DNA of 6,935 nt from an uncultured Clostridia bacterium. Lineage in GTDB: Bacteria > Bacillota > Clostridia > Peptostreptococcales > Anaerovoracaceae. Location: the NCBI GenBank assembly GCA_937889655.1, contig CALBZG010000107.1:1-6935 (forward strand). The letters are read 5' to 3'. A model generated the notes under the pieces. It searched no databases and was not told the DNA's origin. It saw only the letters and a list, made by a program, of their open reading frames with translations. The position numbers were made by a program, and so were the translations under genes. Shown piece after piece: positions 1 to 6,399 of this stretch; position 1 is the stretch's first letter; each line of letters opens with the position of its first letter.

Positions 1-41
1 TCCACTCGTGACTGGAGTTCAGACGTGTGCTCTTCCGATCT
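1..41 (+). other. Illumina TruSeq adapter contamination at contig end
   Basis: Positions 8-41 read as the 34-base Illumina TruSeq index/read-2 adapter: the block begins GTGACTGGAG, continues through AGACGTGTGC and ends CTTCCGATCT. I recognise this from memory as the standard adapter and see no mismatch. The final T at 41 is the T/A ligation overhang, so true genomic DNA starts at 42. Bases 1-7 (TCCACTC) lie where the i7 index sits in a library molecule and are probably part of an index, which is an inference. On the minus strand the hisF coding sequence is intact up to 42 and then runs into the adapter, as expected for a contig end built from untrimmed reads. Confidence 0.97.
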
Positions 42-167
42 GCTTTCATTATAGAAGCGGGCCATTTCCACAGGATTTGCAACATCCTGTACCCCTTCAA
101 AGTTAACGCCCTTCACCACCCTGCCATCGCATATATCCAGGCATGGAATAATTCTCTTCGTGATCAT
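42..167 (-). CDS. hisF: Imidazole glycerol phosphate synthase cyclase subunit HisF, N-terminal 42 codons (3' end cut by contig end)
   Basis: HisF is the TIM-barrel cyclase subunit of imidazole glycerol phosphate synthase. With ammonia supplied by HisH it converts PRFAR to imidazole glycerol phosphate and AICAR (step 5). Translation from the ATG at 167-165 gives a typical HisF start: MITKRIIPCLDICDGRVVKG, then VNFEGV, and NPVEMARFYNES at the break. Asp11 in PCLD is the family's catalytic aspartate, and the GRVVKGVNF strand-1 segment is intact. The start is fixed by a Shine-Dalgarno site AGGGAG (173-178) five bases upstream. The family is about 250 residues long, so roughly 200 codons are missing. 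The loss is an assembly edge, not a mutation, because the frame meets sequencing adapter at 41. It lies 64 bases downstream of hisA, the largest gap in the operon, and its partner hisH lies two genes upstream. The identity is very secure despite the short length. Confidence 0.95.
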
Positions 168-172
168 TTTTT

Positions 173-178
173 CTCCCT
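173..178 (-). promoter_or_regulatory. Ribosome binding site of hisF
   Basis: AGGGAG on the minus strand, five A bases before the ATG at 167-165. It is the only good start signal in the 64-base hisA-hisF gap (168-231), so hisF appears to be translated independently rather than by close coupling to hisA. I see no convincing terminator or promoter in that gap. Confidence 0.75.
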
Positions 179-231
179 ATTCAACTATTCGCCGTTCGTT
201 TATTACCCGTACGAGTTTTCAGCATTTCTCT

Positions 232-945
232 TTATTGGGCAAGCTGTAAAGCCTTCTTCAAATCAAGAGTTCCTGTATAAAGGGCTTTGCCAAGGATAGC
301 GCCATGTGTACCAATATTTTTCAACGCTGTTATTTCTTCTTCAAAGCTTATTCCCCCGGAAGCAACGATATCAAGACCTTCTATTTCTGAAAGCTTTTCG
401 TAGGCCTGCAAATTGGTACCCTGCATACCACCGTCTTTGGAAATATCTGTGTAGATGATGGTTTTAACGCCGATATCCCGAAGCTTGCTGCAAAAGTCCA
501 TTCCATTGATATCAGTGATCTCTTTCCACCCGTTTATGGCAATCAATTCATCTTTCACATCTACACCCACGGCGATCTGGTCTTTATATTTTTCAATCAT
601 AGCCTTTAAAAACGCAAAATCCTTCACAGCAATAGTGCCCAGTATCACCCTGCCTACACCCAATTCCAGATATTGCCGGATCCGCTCTTCATCTCTGATG
701 CCGCCTCCGACTTCCACGAACATCTCGACTTCTCCGGTAATGGCCTTTATGGTCTCAAAATTAACAAGCTTCCCATCCTTGGCTCCGTCAAGATCCACAA
801 GGTGCAGGTTCTTAGCGCCGGCAGCCTTAAATCCTCTGGCAACTTCCACAGGGTCATCGCTATAAACCGTCATCTGATCGTAATCTCCCTGAAAAAGCCT
901 TACGGCTTTGCCGTCTTTCAAATCTATCGCAGGAAAAATCTCCAT
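232..945 (-). CDS. hisA: HisA, ProFAR isomerase (phosphoribosylformimino-5-aminoimidazole carboxamide ribotide isomerase)
   Basis: HisA is a cytoplasmic TIM-barrel enzyme that performs the Amadori rearrangement of ProFAR to PRFAR (step 4), feeding HisH/HisF. From the start chosen here it is 237 residues, close to the usual 235-245. It opens MEIFPAIDLKDGKAVRL with catalytic Asp8. The phosphate-binding strands VEVGGGIR (78-84) and ASGGIS (195-200) are present, as are the second catalytic Asp129 in AVGVDV and Thr166 in IIYTDISKDG. An in-frame ATG eight codons earlier (969) would add MKQNKETE and overlap hisH by 14 bases. I reject it because family members begin at the M-x-I-F-P-A-I-D segment and a strong ribosome site sits just before 945. 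The C-terminus LGKALYTGTLDL is typical. hisH lies upstream and hisF downstream, matching the pathway order. Confidence 0.96.
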   Translation of the reverse strand: MEIFPAIDLKDGKAVRLFQGDYDQMTVYSDDPVEVARGFKAAGAKNLHLVDLDGAKDGKLVNFETIKAITGEVEMFVEVGGGIRDEERIRQYLELGVGRVILGTIAVKDFAFLKAMIEKYKDQIAVGVDVKDELIAINGWKEITDINGMDFCSKLRDIGVKTIIYTDISKDGGMQGTNLQAYEKLSEIEGLDIVASGGISFEEEITALKNIGTHGAILGKALYTGTLDLKKALQLAQ

Positions 946-951
946 CTCTGT

Positions 952-957
952 CTCCTT
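952..957 (-). promoter_or_regulatory. Ribosome binding site of hisA (decides the start)
   Basis: AAGGAG on the minus strand, six bases before the ATG at 945-943. Its first two bases are the last two of the hisH stop codon (TAA, 958-956), so termination of hisH and initiation of hisA happen at one spot. This favours the shorter HisA and suggests translational coupling. Confidence 0.85.
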
Positions 958-1597
958 ATTTTGCTTCAAGCTCTCCGAATGCCCTCAGAATATTCAACCC
1001 GGTTTTTCCGCTCTTTTCCGGATGGAACTGCGTTCCATAAATGTTTTTATTCCTGACGACGCCTGTTATTTCTATATCGTAAATTGACGATGCTAAAATA
1101 TACTCCTGGCATCCACGGGCGTAATAGCTGTGTACATAATAAACATGCTCTCCGTCTTCAATATACTTGAAAAGCGGGTCATCTCTTTTAATGTTCAGCC
1201 TGTTCCATCCGATATGCGGAACCTTCAATTTGTAACGCGCTCCATTATCCATATGCCATGGAAGATCCTCTTCGATGGATGCCACTTCGCCTTTAATAAA
1301 TCCAAGCCCGCTATGTTGACCGTATTCGAAGCTCTTTTCGAAGAGAAGCTGCATGCCCAGACATATCCCGAGCATATATTTGCCCTTGGCCACCTCTTCT
1401 TCAATGGTTGAAACCAGACCTGAATCTTTAAGTTTCTTAATGGCATCTTCAAAAGCGCCCACCCCGGGCAAAATGATTTTATCCGCCTTTTTCAGATCAT
1501 CTGCTTTGTTTGTAACAACAGCTTCAAGGCCGATATATTTCAGGGAGGAACTCAAGGAATAGAGATTTCCCACTCCGTAATCAATAATCGCTATCAT
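956..1597 (-). CDS. hisH: HisH, glutamine amidotransferase subunit of imidazole glycerol phosphate synthase
   Basis: HisH is a class I glutamine amidotransferase. It hydrolyses glutamine and channels the ammonia to HisF in the IGP synthase heterodimer. The 213-residue protein has the normal HisH length and start (MIAIIDYGVGNLYSL). The oxyanion-strand motif LPGVGAF (43-49), the nucleophile Cys79 in GICLGMQLLFE, and the His192/Glu194 pair in GTQFHPEKSG complete the catalytic triad. PHIGWN (127-132) and the YYVHSY segment (153-158) are HisH hallmarks that separate it from other amidotransferases. Its start has an AGGGGA site eight bases upstream. It sits 12 bases after hisB, and its stop codon overlaps the hisA ribosome site. 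No defect is seen. Confidence 0.97.
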   Translation of the reverse strand: MIAIIDYGVGNLYSLSSSLKYIGLEAVVTNKADDLKKADKIILPGVGAFEDAIKKLKDSGLVSTIEEEVAKGKYMLGICLGMQLLFEKSFEYGQHSGLGFIKGEVASIEEDLPWHMDNGARYKLKVPHIGWNRLNIKRDDPLFKYIEDGEHVYYVHSYYARGCQEYILASSIYDIEITGVVRNKNIYGTQFHPEKSGKTGLNILRAFGELEAK

Positions 1598-1609
1598 TTA
1601 TCATATCCC

Positions 1610-2197
1610 CTATAATATTCCCTTTGTGGAAGGGATTTCATCCGCATAATCCTCATCGATGCAAACAGCTTCAGCCATGGCGCGGCCGAAGGATTTGAAC
1701 ACCGCCTCAATAATATGATGTGTATTTTCACCTGCCAGCATTTTAAAATGAATGTTGAGCTCCAAGCTTCTGGCGAAAGCCAGCATAAACTCCTTGACCA
1801 GTTCAGTATCGAAGCTTCCGACCTTCTGTGCTGTAATCTCAACGTCGAAATTCAGATAGGTCCTGCCGCTGATATCCACGGAACACAGCATCAGAGTTTC
1901 GTCCATAGGGATGACGGAATACCCATATCTCTTAATTCCTCTTTTATCTCCCAAGGCTTCCTTGAAAGCCGTCCCCAGAGCGATGGCCACATCCTCAACG
2001 GTATGATGGTCGTCTACCCATGTGTCGCCTTTGCATACCGCGGATAAATCGAAACGGCCATGCTTTGCAAAGAGATCCAGCATATGGTTCAAAAACCCGC
2101 AGCCTGTATCATTGGCGTATTTGCCTCTGCCATCCAGATTCAGATTCAATTCAATGTCTGTTTCAGCAGTTATTCTTGCCACCTTGCCTCTTCTCAT
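1610..2197 (-). CDS. hisB: HisB, imidazoleglycerol-phosphate dehydratase (monofunctional)
   Basis: HisB is a Mn-dependent enzyme that dehydrates imidazole glycerol phosphate to imidazole acetol phosphate (step 6). At 195 residues it is the stand-alone dehydratase, without the N-terminal histidinol-phosphatase domain of the enterobacterial fusion, so the phosphatase must be encoded elsewhere. The two metal-binding histidine clusters are intact: DDHHTVED (62-69) and ENTHHIIEA (157-165). GFLNHMLDLFAKH (34-46) and the C-terminal STKGIL are typical of the family. The start ATG overlaps the hisC stop as ATGA (2194-2197), preceded by a purine run GGAGGGGG, which points to coupled translation with hisC. 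Confidence 0.97.
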   Translation of the reverse strand: MRRGKVARITAETDIELNLNLDGRGKYANDTGCGFLNHMLDLFAKHGRFDLSAVCKGDTWVDDHHTVEDVAIALGTAFKEALGDKRGIKRYGYSVIPMDETLMLCSVDISGRTYLNFDVEITAQKVGSFDTELVKEFMLAFARSLELNIHFKMLAGENTHHIIEAVFKSFGRAMAEAVCIDEDYADEIPSTKGIL

Positions 2198-3261
2198 TTT
2201 TCCCCCTCCAGTATTTTCTCTGTAACCGCCAGAAGCGTATCCATATCTGACGGCAATCCAATGGTTATCCTAACATAGTCCTCGATCGGTTTTTTATTGA
2301 AGTGCCTTACAAGAATGTTTTTCTTCCTAAGTAACGCATAATAGGCTTCCCCGCTGATTTTGGGATTTTTAGCAAAGACGAAATTGGCCGATGAAGGAAG
2401 GATATCAAATCCCAACTTTTCCATGGCCTTCACAAAACTGTCGCGGGTTTTTTGGATCTCACCGGTGCATTTCTTGAAGTGTTCCACGTCTTTCATAGCC
2501 GCGGTTCCTGCTAGTATGGACAAGCGGCTCAAGTTATAAGGATTGAAGCTAAATTTGATCTTGTTAATATCCTTGATCATCTCAGGGCTGCCCATTGCAA
2601 AGCCTATCCTTGCTCCTGCTAGAGCCCTTGATTTGGAAAAGGTCTGTATGATCAATAAATTGTCATATACGCTGATAAGGGGCGCGCAGCTCCGACCCCC
2701 GAAGTCGATATAGGCTTCGTCGATGATTACCGGATTATCTTTGTTCGTTTTCAGGATTTCTTCGATTTCTTCAGGTTCAAGAGCGATCCCTGTTGGTGCA
2801 TTGGGATTGGCGATGATGATCGTCCCATCCAAGTTCTTATAATCTTCAATCTTGATATGCAAATTCTCGTCAAGAGGCACTGCATTCCCCTTTGCACCGA
2901 ATACATTGGCATAGACCGGATAAAATCCATAGCTGATTTCCGGGTAGTATATTCTTCGCCCACTATTCTGAAAAGCCATAAAACAGAACGCAAGGATCTC
3001 ATCCGACCCGTTCCCGACGATTATCTGTTCTGCATCCAACCCATAATATTCCGCGATGGATTCTGTCAGGGATGTGGCTAGGGGATCCGGATACAATCTT
3101 AAATCTGATATCTGTTCTGAGGTCAGGGCGTCCAGAACTGCAGGGCTGGGCGGGTAAGGGCATTCGTTTGTGTTCAACTTGATCAAACTCTTGATTTGGG
3201 GCTGTTCTCCCGGCGTATACGGAGTCAAGTCCCTGTATTTATCACTTAAAAATCTGCTCAT
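2194..3261 (-). CDS. hisC: HisC, histidinol-phosphate aminotransferase
   Basis: HisC is a PLP-dependent fold-type I aminotransferase that converts imidazole acetol phosphate plus glutamate to histidinol phosphate and 2-oxoglutarate (step 7). Its 355 residues are the normal length. Visible landmarks are KLNTNECPYPPSP (28-40), GNGSDEIL (83-90), ANPNAPTG (151-158), DEAYIDF (181-187), the Schiff-base lysine Lys210 in TFSKSRALAGARIGF, and the C-terminal substrate-carboxylate arginine in YVRITIG (Arg331). The start is supported by AAAGGA six bases upstream (3268-3273), which overlaps the hisD stop. The N-terminal DLTPYTPGEQP is typical. HisC can also act on aromatic amino acids in some Firmicutes, but its place between hisD and hisB argues for histidine synthesis as the main job. 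Confidence 0.96.
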   Translation of the reverse strand: MSRFLSDKYRDLTPYTPGEQPQIKSLIKLNTNECPYPPSPAVLDALTSEQISDLRLYPDPLATSLTESIAEYYGLDAEQIIVGNGSDEILAFCFMAFQNSGRRIYYPEISYGFYPVYANVFGAKGNAVPLDENLHIKIEDYKNLDGTIIIANPNAPTGIALEPEEIEEILKTNKDNPVIIDEAYIDFGGRSCAPLISVYDNLLIIQTFSKSRALAGARIGFAMGSPEMIKDINKIKFSFNPYNLSRLSILAGTAAMKDVEHFKKCTGEIQKTRDSFVKAMEKLGFDILPSSANFVFAKNPKISGEAYYALLRKKNILVRHFNKKPIEDYVRITIGLPSDMDTLLAVTEKILEGEK

Positions 3262-3272
3262 TTCAATTCCTT

Positions 3273-4556
3273 TTAATCTTCAAATCGTATACTGATGCTT
3301 CTCCCATGGGCGTGGAGTCCTTCACTTTCAGCGAAGTCCACGATTTTTTGCTGCACTTCTCCAAGGGCTTCATTTGTATAATAAATGAAGCTTGATTTCT
3401 TAACAAAGTCGTCCACTGACAACGGGCTGGAAAACCTGGCAGTCCCTCCTGTCGGAAGAACATGGTTAGGGCCTGCAAAATAATCACCCAATGCTTCCGG
3501 TACATTTTTGCCCAGAAAAACAGATCCGGCGTTTGTTATGCTGTTCAGGAGAGCGAAAGGATCGTCTACGCATAGTTCGAGATGCTCCGGAGCGAAGTAA
3601 TTGCTTATCCACACTGCTTCTTCCATATTGGGAGTCACGATGACCGCGCCATTATGATCGATGCTCGCGCGGGCGATGTCCCTGCGAGGCAAGCTTTCTA
3701 TTTGTTTCTCAATTTCTAATGATACCGCTTCCGCAAGCTGCCGGCTGTCCGTTACAAGTATCGAAGCCGCAAGCTCATCGTGTTCTGCCTGACCGATCAT
3801 ATCTGCAGCAACGTAAGCCGGGTCGCACGTGCCATCTGCCAGGATCAGGATCTCGCTGGGGCCGGCTACCATATCTATGCTCACTCTGCCAAACACCTTC
3901 TGTTTGCAGGTAGCTACGTAAATGTTTCCCGGGCCGGTGATCTTGTCGACTTTTGGAATGCTTTCGGTTCCGTATGCCAGTGCTGCTATAGCCTGGGCGC
4001 CTCCGATCCTGAATATGCTGGTGACACCTGCTACTTTGGCTGCTGCCAGGATCACGGCCGGAATTTTGCCATCCTTTCCAGGAGGAGTGACCATGATGAT
4101 CTCCTTCACTCCTGCGATCTTTGCGGGGATCGCATTCATTAATACACTGCTGGGATAAGCTGCTGTTCCTCCGGGCACATAAATGCCCACTCGTTCAAGC
4201 GGGATCACTCTCTGGCCCATCAGGACGCCCTTTTGTTCGTTGATAATGAAATTTTCCCGCTTCTGTCTTGTGTGGAATCGGGTTATGTTATCGGCGGCTT
4301 CCTCCATAGTTTCAATGAGTGCCGGGGCAACGGAGGCATACGCTTCCTCGATCTCAGACAGATCGACTTTCAATTCAGCGGGCCTCGTTCCATCAAATTT
4401 TTCGCTGTATTCCAGAAGAGCTTCATCACCTTTTTCATTCACCCTGGCAATAATCGAATCGACTATGCGCTCGACTTCCGGATCCCTGACATTGAAGTCT
4501 TCTCTTTTCAACACCTGTTTCAAATCAATTTCATCGCTGTTGTAAATCCTGATCAT
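3273..4556 (-). CDS. hisD: HisD, histidinol dehydrogenase
   Basis: HisD is a zinc- and NAD-dependent enzyme that oxidises L-histidinol to histidinal and then to histidine (last two steps). The 427-residue length is standard. Zinc ligands are present as Gln256 and His259 in GQAEHDE, Asp358 in GDYFAGPNH, and His417 in GLHAHGRS. The catalytic Glu324-His325 pair lies in FAPEHLEL. The NAD-site segments ERVGIYVPGG (121-130) and KITGPGNIYV (205-214) and the hallmark AGPSEILI (231-238) are clear. The start lies a single base after the hisG stop (TAA-A-ATG). Only a weak GGTGA-like site is nearby, with a better GGAGG about 15 bases back inside hisG, so expression probably relies on ribosomes finishing hisG. 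hisC follows 11 bases later. Confidence 0.97.
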   Translation of the reverse strand: MIRIYNSDEIDLKQVLKREDFNVRDPEVERIVDSIIARVNEKGDEALLEYSEKFDGTRPAELKVDLSEIEEAYASVAPALIETMEEAADNITRFHTRQKRENFIINEQKGVLMGQRVIPLERVGIYVPGGTAAYPSSVLMNAIPAKIAGVKEIIMVTPPGKDGKIPAVILAAAKVAGVTSIFRIGGAQAIAALAYGTESIPKVDKITGPGNIYVATCKQKVFGRVSIDMVAGPSEILILADGTCDPAYVAADMIGQAEHDELAASILVTDSRQLAEAVSLEIEKQIESLPRRDIARASIDHNGAVIVTPNMEEAVWISNYFAPEHLELCVDDPFALLNSITNAGSVFLGKNVPEALGDYFAGPNHVLPTGGTARFSSPLSVDDFVKKSSFIYYTNEALGEVQQKIVDFAESEGLHAHGRSISIRFED

Positions 4557-4557
4557 T

Positions 4558-5178
4558 TTATTTCACCACTGCCTCCAATCTGGATAGCATCTCTTTAATT
4601 TTTTCGTTCTGAAACTTGAAGCTTGATTTATTAGCAATAAACCGGGCGCTGATCTGCTTGAATTCGTCCAGTACCTTTAAATTGTTTTCTCTCAGCGTAT
4701 TACCGGATTCAACAATGTCGACGATCACATCTGAAAGGCCAAGGATCGGGGCAAGCTCGATGCTTCCATTCAATTTTATGATCTCGATATCCCTGTTCAT
4801 TTCTGTATAATAATTTTTTGCGACATTTACATATTTTGTTGCTACTCTCAAAGTCCTGTCTGTATCCTCGACATAATCATTCATTGCCGCTACGGCCATT
4901 CGGCATTTGCCGATATTCAGATCCAGGAGCTCGTACACATCCGGAGTTGTTTCAAGGAGGATGTCTTTGCCTACGATACCTACATCCGCTGCATGATGTT
5001 CAACATAGATCGCGACATCGCTGGGCTTGACAAGAAGATACCGGACACCTTTTTCGGGGCATTCGCAAATCAGTTTTCTATTGTTCTCATAATAGTTGCT
5101 GCAATCATACCCCACGGATTCCAGCATTTTGTAGACCTTATCGCCAAGACGGCCTTTGGGTAAAGCTATATTCAACAT
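4558..5178 (-). CDS. hisG: HisG, ATP phosphoribosyltransferase catalytic subunit, short form
   Basis: HisG joins ATP and PRPP to form phosphoribosyl-ATP, the committed and normally feedback-controlled first step. At 206 residues it is the short form, which lacks the C-terminal ACT-like histidine-binding domain of long HisG and is known to need HisZ for activity and inhibition. That fits hisZ directly upstream. Seen motifs: ALPKGRL (5-11), ADVGIVGKD (64-72), LNGSIELAP (136-144), and the PRPP-loop signature DVIVDIVESGNTLREN (150-165). The ATG follows the hisZ stop with no base between (TAAATG). A strong AAGGAGG at 5190-5196 lies 11 bases upstream inside hisZ. HisZ and HisG are thus likely to be made in balanced amounts by coupled translation. 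Confidence 0.97.
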   Translation of the reverse strand: MLNIALPKGRLGDKVYKMLESVGYDCSNYYENNRKLICECPEKGVRYLLVKPSDVAIYVEHHAADVGIVGKDILLETTPDVYELLDLNIGKCRMAVAAMNDYVEDTDRTLRVATKYVNVAKNYYTEMNRDIEIIKLNGSIELAPILGLSDVIVDIVESGNTLRENNLKVLDEFKQISARFIANKSSFKFQNEKIKEMLSRLEAVVK

Positions 5179-6342
5179 TTAATTAGCCGCCTCCTTTTTC
5201 GTTTTTTTCTTTTTGATCTCTTGAGGCATGAATTCTTCCAGGACTCCGTCGGCATATCGGTAGGTTCTTTTATGCCTTAATCCTTTCGGTGTATTTTTTG
5301 CCGCATAAACACTCAAGCCATCTTTTTGCAATTCTTCAATTTGTTCCATAAGCCCCGGAAGGTCGGCTTTGGCATCGTATAATACCAGCACATCCACATC
5401 AAATTCCGGTTTCTCCGTTTTGATTCTGTTGATTTCATTCAAATACAGTGCGAATCCTACGGCCCCAGCGTCCTTTCCGAACATCTCCATGGCAATATCG
5501 TACTGCCCTCCTGCGAGAACCGGACGTGCAAGTTCTTTGACATACCCTCTGAATACGATGCCGTTGTAATAATCGATATCGTTCACCATGGAAAAATCGA
5601 TCTGCACATTTCTCCCGCAGCCCACCGCTTTCAGGGCTTTATACATCACATCCAGTTCCTTTATGGCATGATCCATAGTCTCATTGATCGCAAGTTTTGA
5701 TGCCTCCTTCAATGTGCGCCCGACATCTCCATACAGCGTTGGAATCTTGCAAAGCAGTTCGGTGGTCTCCCTGCTTAAGCCTGCCGCGTCTGCGGTCTTT
5801 GCAATTCCGCTGGTATTTTTCGCCCTGATCATTCTGAGGATTTTGTATTTGGTCTGCTCAGGAACTCCCAGGCTTTTTAGAAGTTCTACGACGAAGCTCA
5901 TATGCGATATTTCGAGAATATAGTCGGGGCTAATGGTCTTGAGGCTCTTCACGGCCAGGGCCAAGACTTCTGCAACGCCGTAGAGATCCACGTCCCCTAT
6001 GAATTCCAGACCCATCTGATTGATTTCTTTATAAGTATGGCTCTCCTTGCTTTCTCTATAAACGTTTTCTATATAATATAGCTTTTCGCTCTTTTGCCGG
6101 TTTGCCCTGGTGTTTTTTATGATGCTTAAGGTCACATCAGGCTTCAATGCCAGAAGCCTTCCATCAAGATCTGTAAAGCTGATCACCTTATCACTGCTCA
6201 GGAATTTCTTGTTTTCAATATAAAGGCTGTATTCTTCAAAGCGGCTCATTTTATATTTTTTATAACCAAATTGTTCGTATAAACCCCGCAGTTCCAATGT
6301 CGCTCTTTCATCAGGTTTCAAGTCAGCCCGCCTGAATTTCAT
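5179..6342 (-). CDS. hisZ: HisZ, ATP phosphoribosyltransferase regulatory subunit (diverged clostridial type)
   Basis: HisZ is a catalytically dead paralogue of class II histidyl-tRNA synthetase that assembles with short HisG, activates it and carries histidine feedback inhibition. With the start used here it has 387 residues. The synthetase core is recognisable: LKPDVTLSIIKN (66-77), the motif-2-like YYIENVYRES (89-98), INQMGLEFIG (107-116), DYYNGIVFRGY (257-267), and AGGQYD plus AVGFAL (277-299, motif 3 region). The N-terminal P-x-G-x-x-D-x-x-P signature of synthetases and ordinary HisZ is absent and replaced by FRRADLKPDE. A region after about residue 312 (VDVLVLYDAKADLP) may be a reduced anticodon-domain-like fold, which is an inference. 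The protein ends in a lysine-rich tail KKKKTKKEAAN. An in-frame TTG at 6360 and an ATG at 6348 are alternative starts. I chose 6342 because it lies 8-9 bases from the GGAGG site. It heads the operon and abuts hisG. Confidence 0.9.
   Translation of the reverse strand: MKFRRADLKPDERATLELRGLYEQFGYKKYKMSRFEEYSLYIENKKFLSSDKVISFTDLDGRLLALKPDVTLSIIKNTRANRQKSEKLYYIENVYRESKESHTYKEINQMGLEFIGDVDLYGVAEVLALAVKSLKTISPDYILEISHMSFVVELLKSLGVPEQTKYKILRMIRAKNTSGIAKTADAAGLSRETTELLCKIPTLYGDVGRTLKEASKLAINETMDHAIKELDVMYKALKAVGCGRNVQIDFSMVNDIDYYNGIVFRGYVKELARPVLAGGQYDIAMEMFGKDAGAVGFALYLNEINRIKTEKPEFDVDVLVLYDAKADLPGLMEQIEELQKDGLSVYAAKNTPKGLRHKRTYRYADGVLEEFMPQEIKKKKTKKEAAN
5190..5196 (-). promoter_or_regulatory. Ribosome binding site of hisG, inside the hisZ 3' end
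   Basis: A perfect AAGGAGG is built into the codons for the last lysine, glutamate and alanine of HisZ, 11 bases before the hisG ATG at 5178. The spacing is slightly long, but the site is the strongest in the operon. It would let hisG be initiated by ribosomes ending hisZ as well as by new ones. Confidence 0.75.
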
Positions 6343-6350
6343 GGTCATTA

Positions 6351-6358
6351 CCCTCCCC
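6351..6358 (-). promoter_or_regulatory. Ribosome binding site of hisZ (decides the start)
   Basis: The minus strand reads GGGGAGGG here. The in-frame ATG at 6342 is eight bases downstream, an ideal spacing. The ATG at 6348 is only two bases away, and the TTG at 6360 lies upstream of the site, so neither is a likely start. HisZ therefore begins MKFRRADL. Confidence 0.8.
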
Positions 6359-6399
6359 AATTCGCTTTCTCGCTGTATAAGTTTCTCACGCTAAAGTGC

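Noticed and set aside
27..299. Plus-strand open frame of 90 codons that begins in the adapter
   Set aside because: Its start codon lies within artificial sequence, and the rest is antisense to hisF and the end of hisA.
455..865. 136-codon open frame on the plus strand opposite hisA
   Set aside because: It lies wholly antisense to a well-conserved HisA, has no recognisable motif and a low-complexity Ser/Pro/Thr-rich product, typical of an antisense shadow.
3780..4158. Plus-strand open frames of 78 and 120 codons opposite hisD
   Set aside because: They mirror the highly conserved HisD sequence and overlap each other in different frames. The coding signal belongs to the minus strand.
5199..5216. 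Programmed -1 frameshift at the A-rich 3' end of hisZ
   Set aside because: The A-runs do not fall in the X-XXY-YYZ register of the hisZ frame, and the -1 frame stops after three codons (GGA GGC GGC TAA), so no extended product would result.
5179..6342. Calling the hisZ product a histidyl-tRNA synthetase (hisS)
   Set aside because: Synthetase motif 1 and the usual histidine-specific motifs are altered or absent, and the gene sits directly before a short-form hisG, which requires HisZ.
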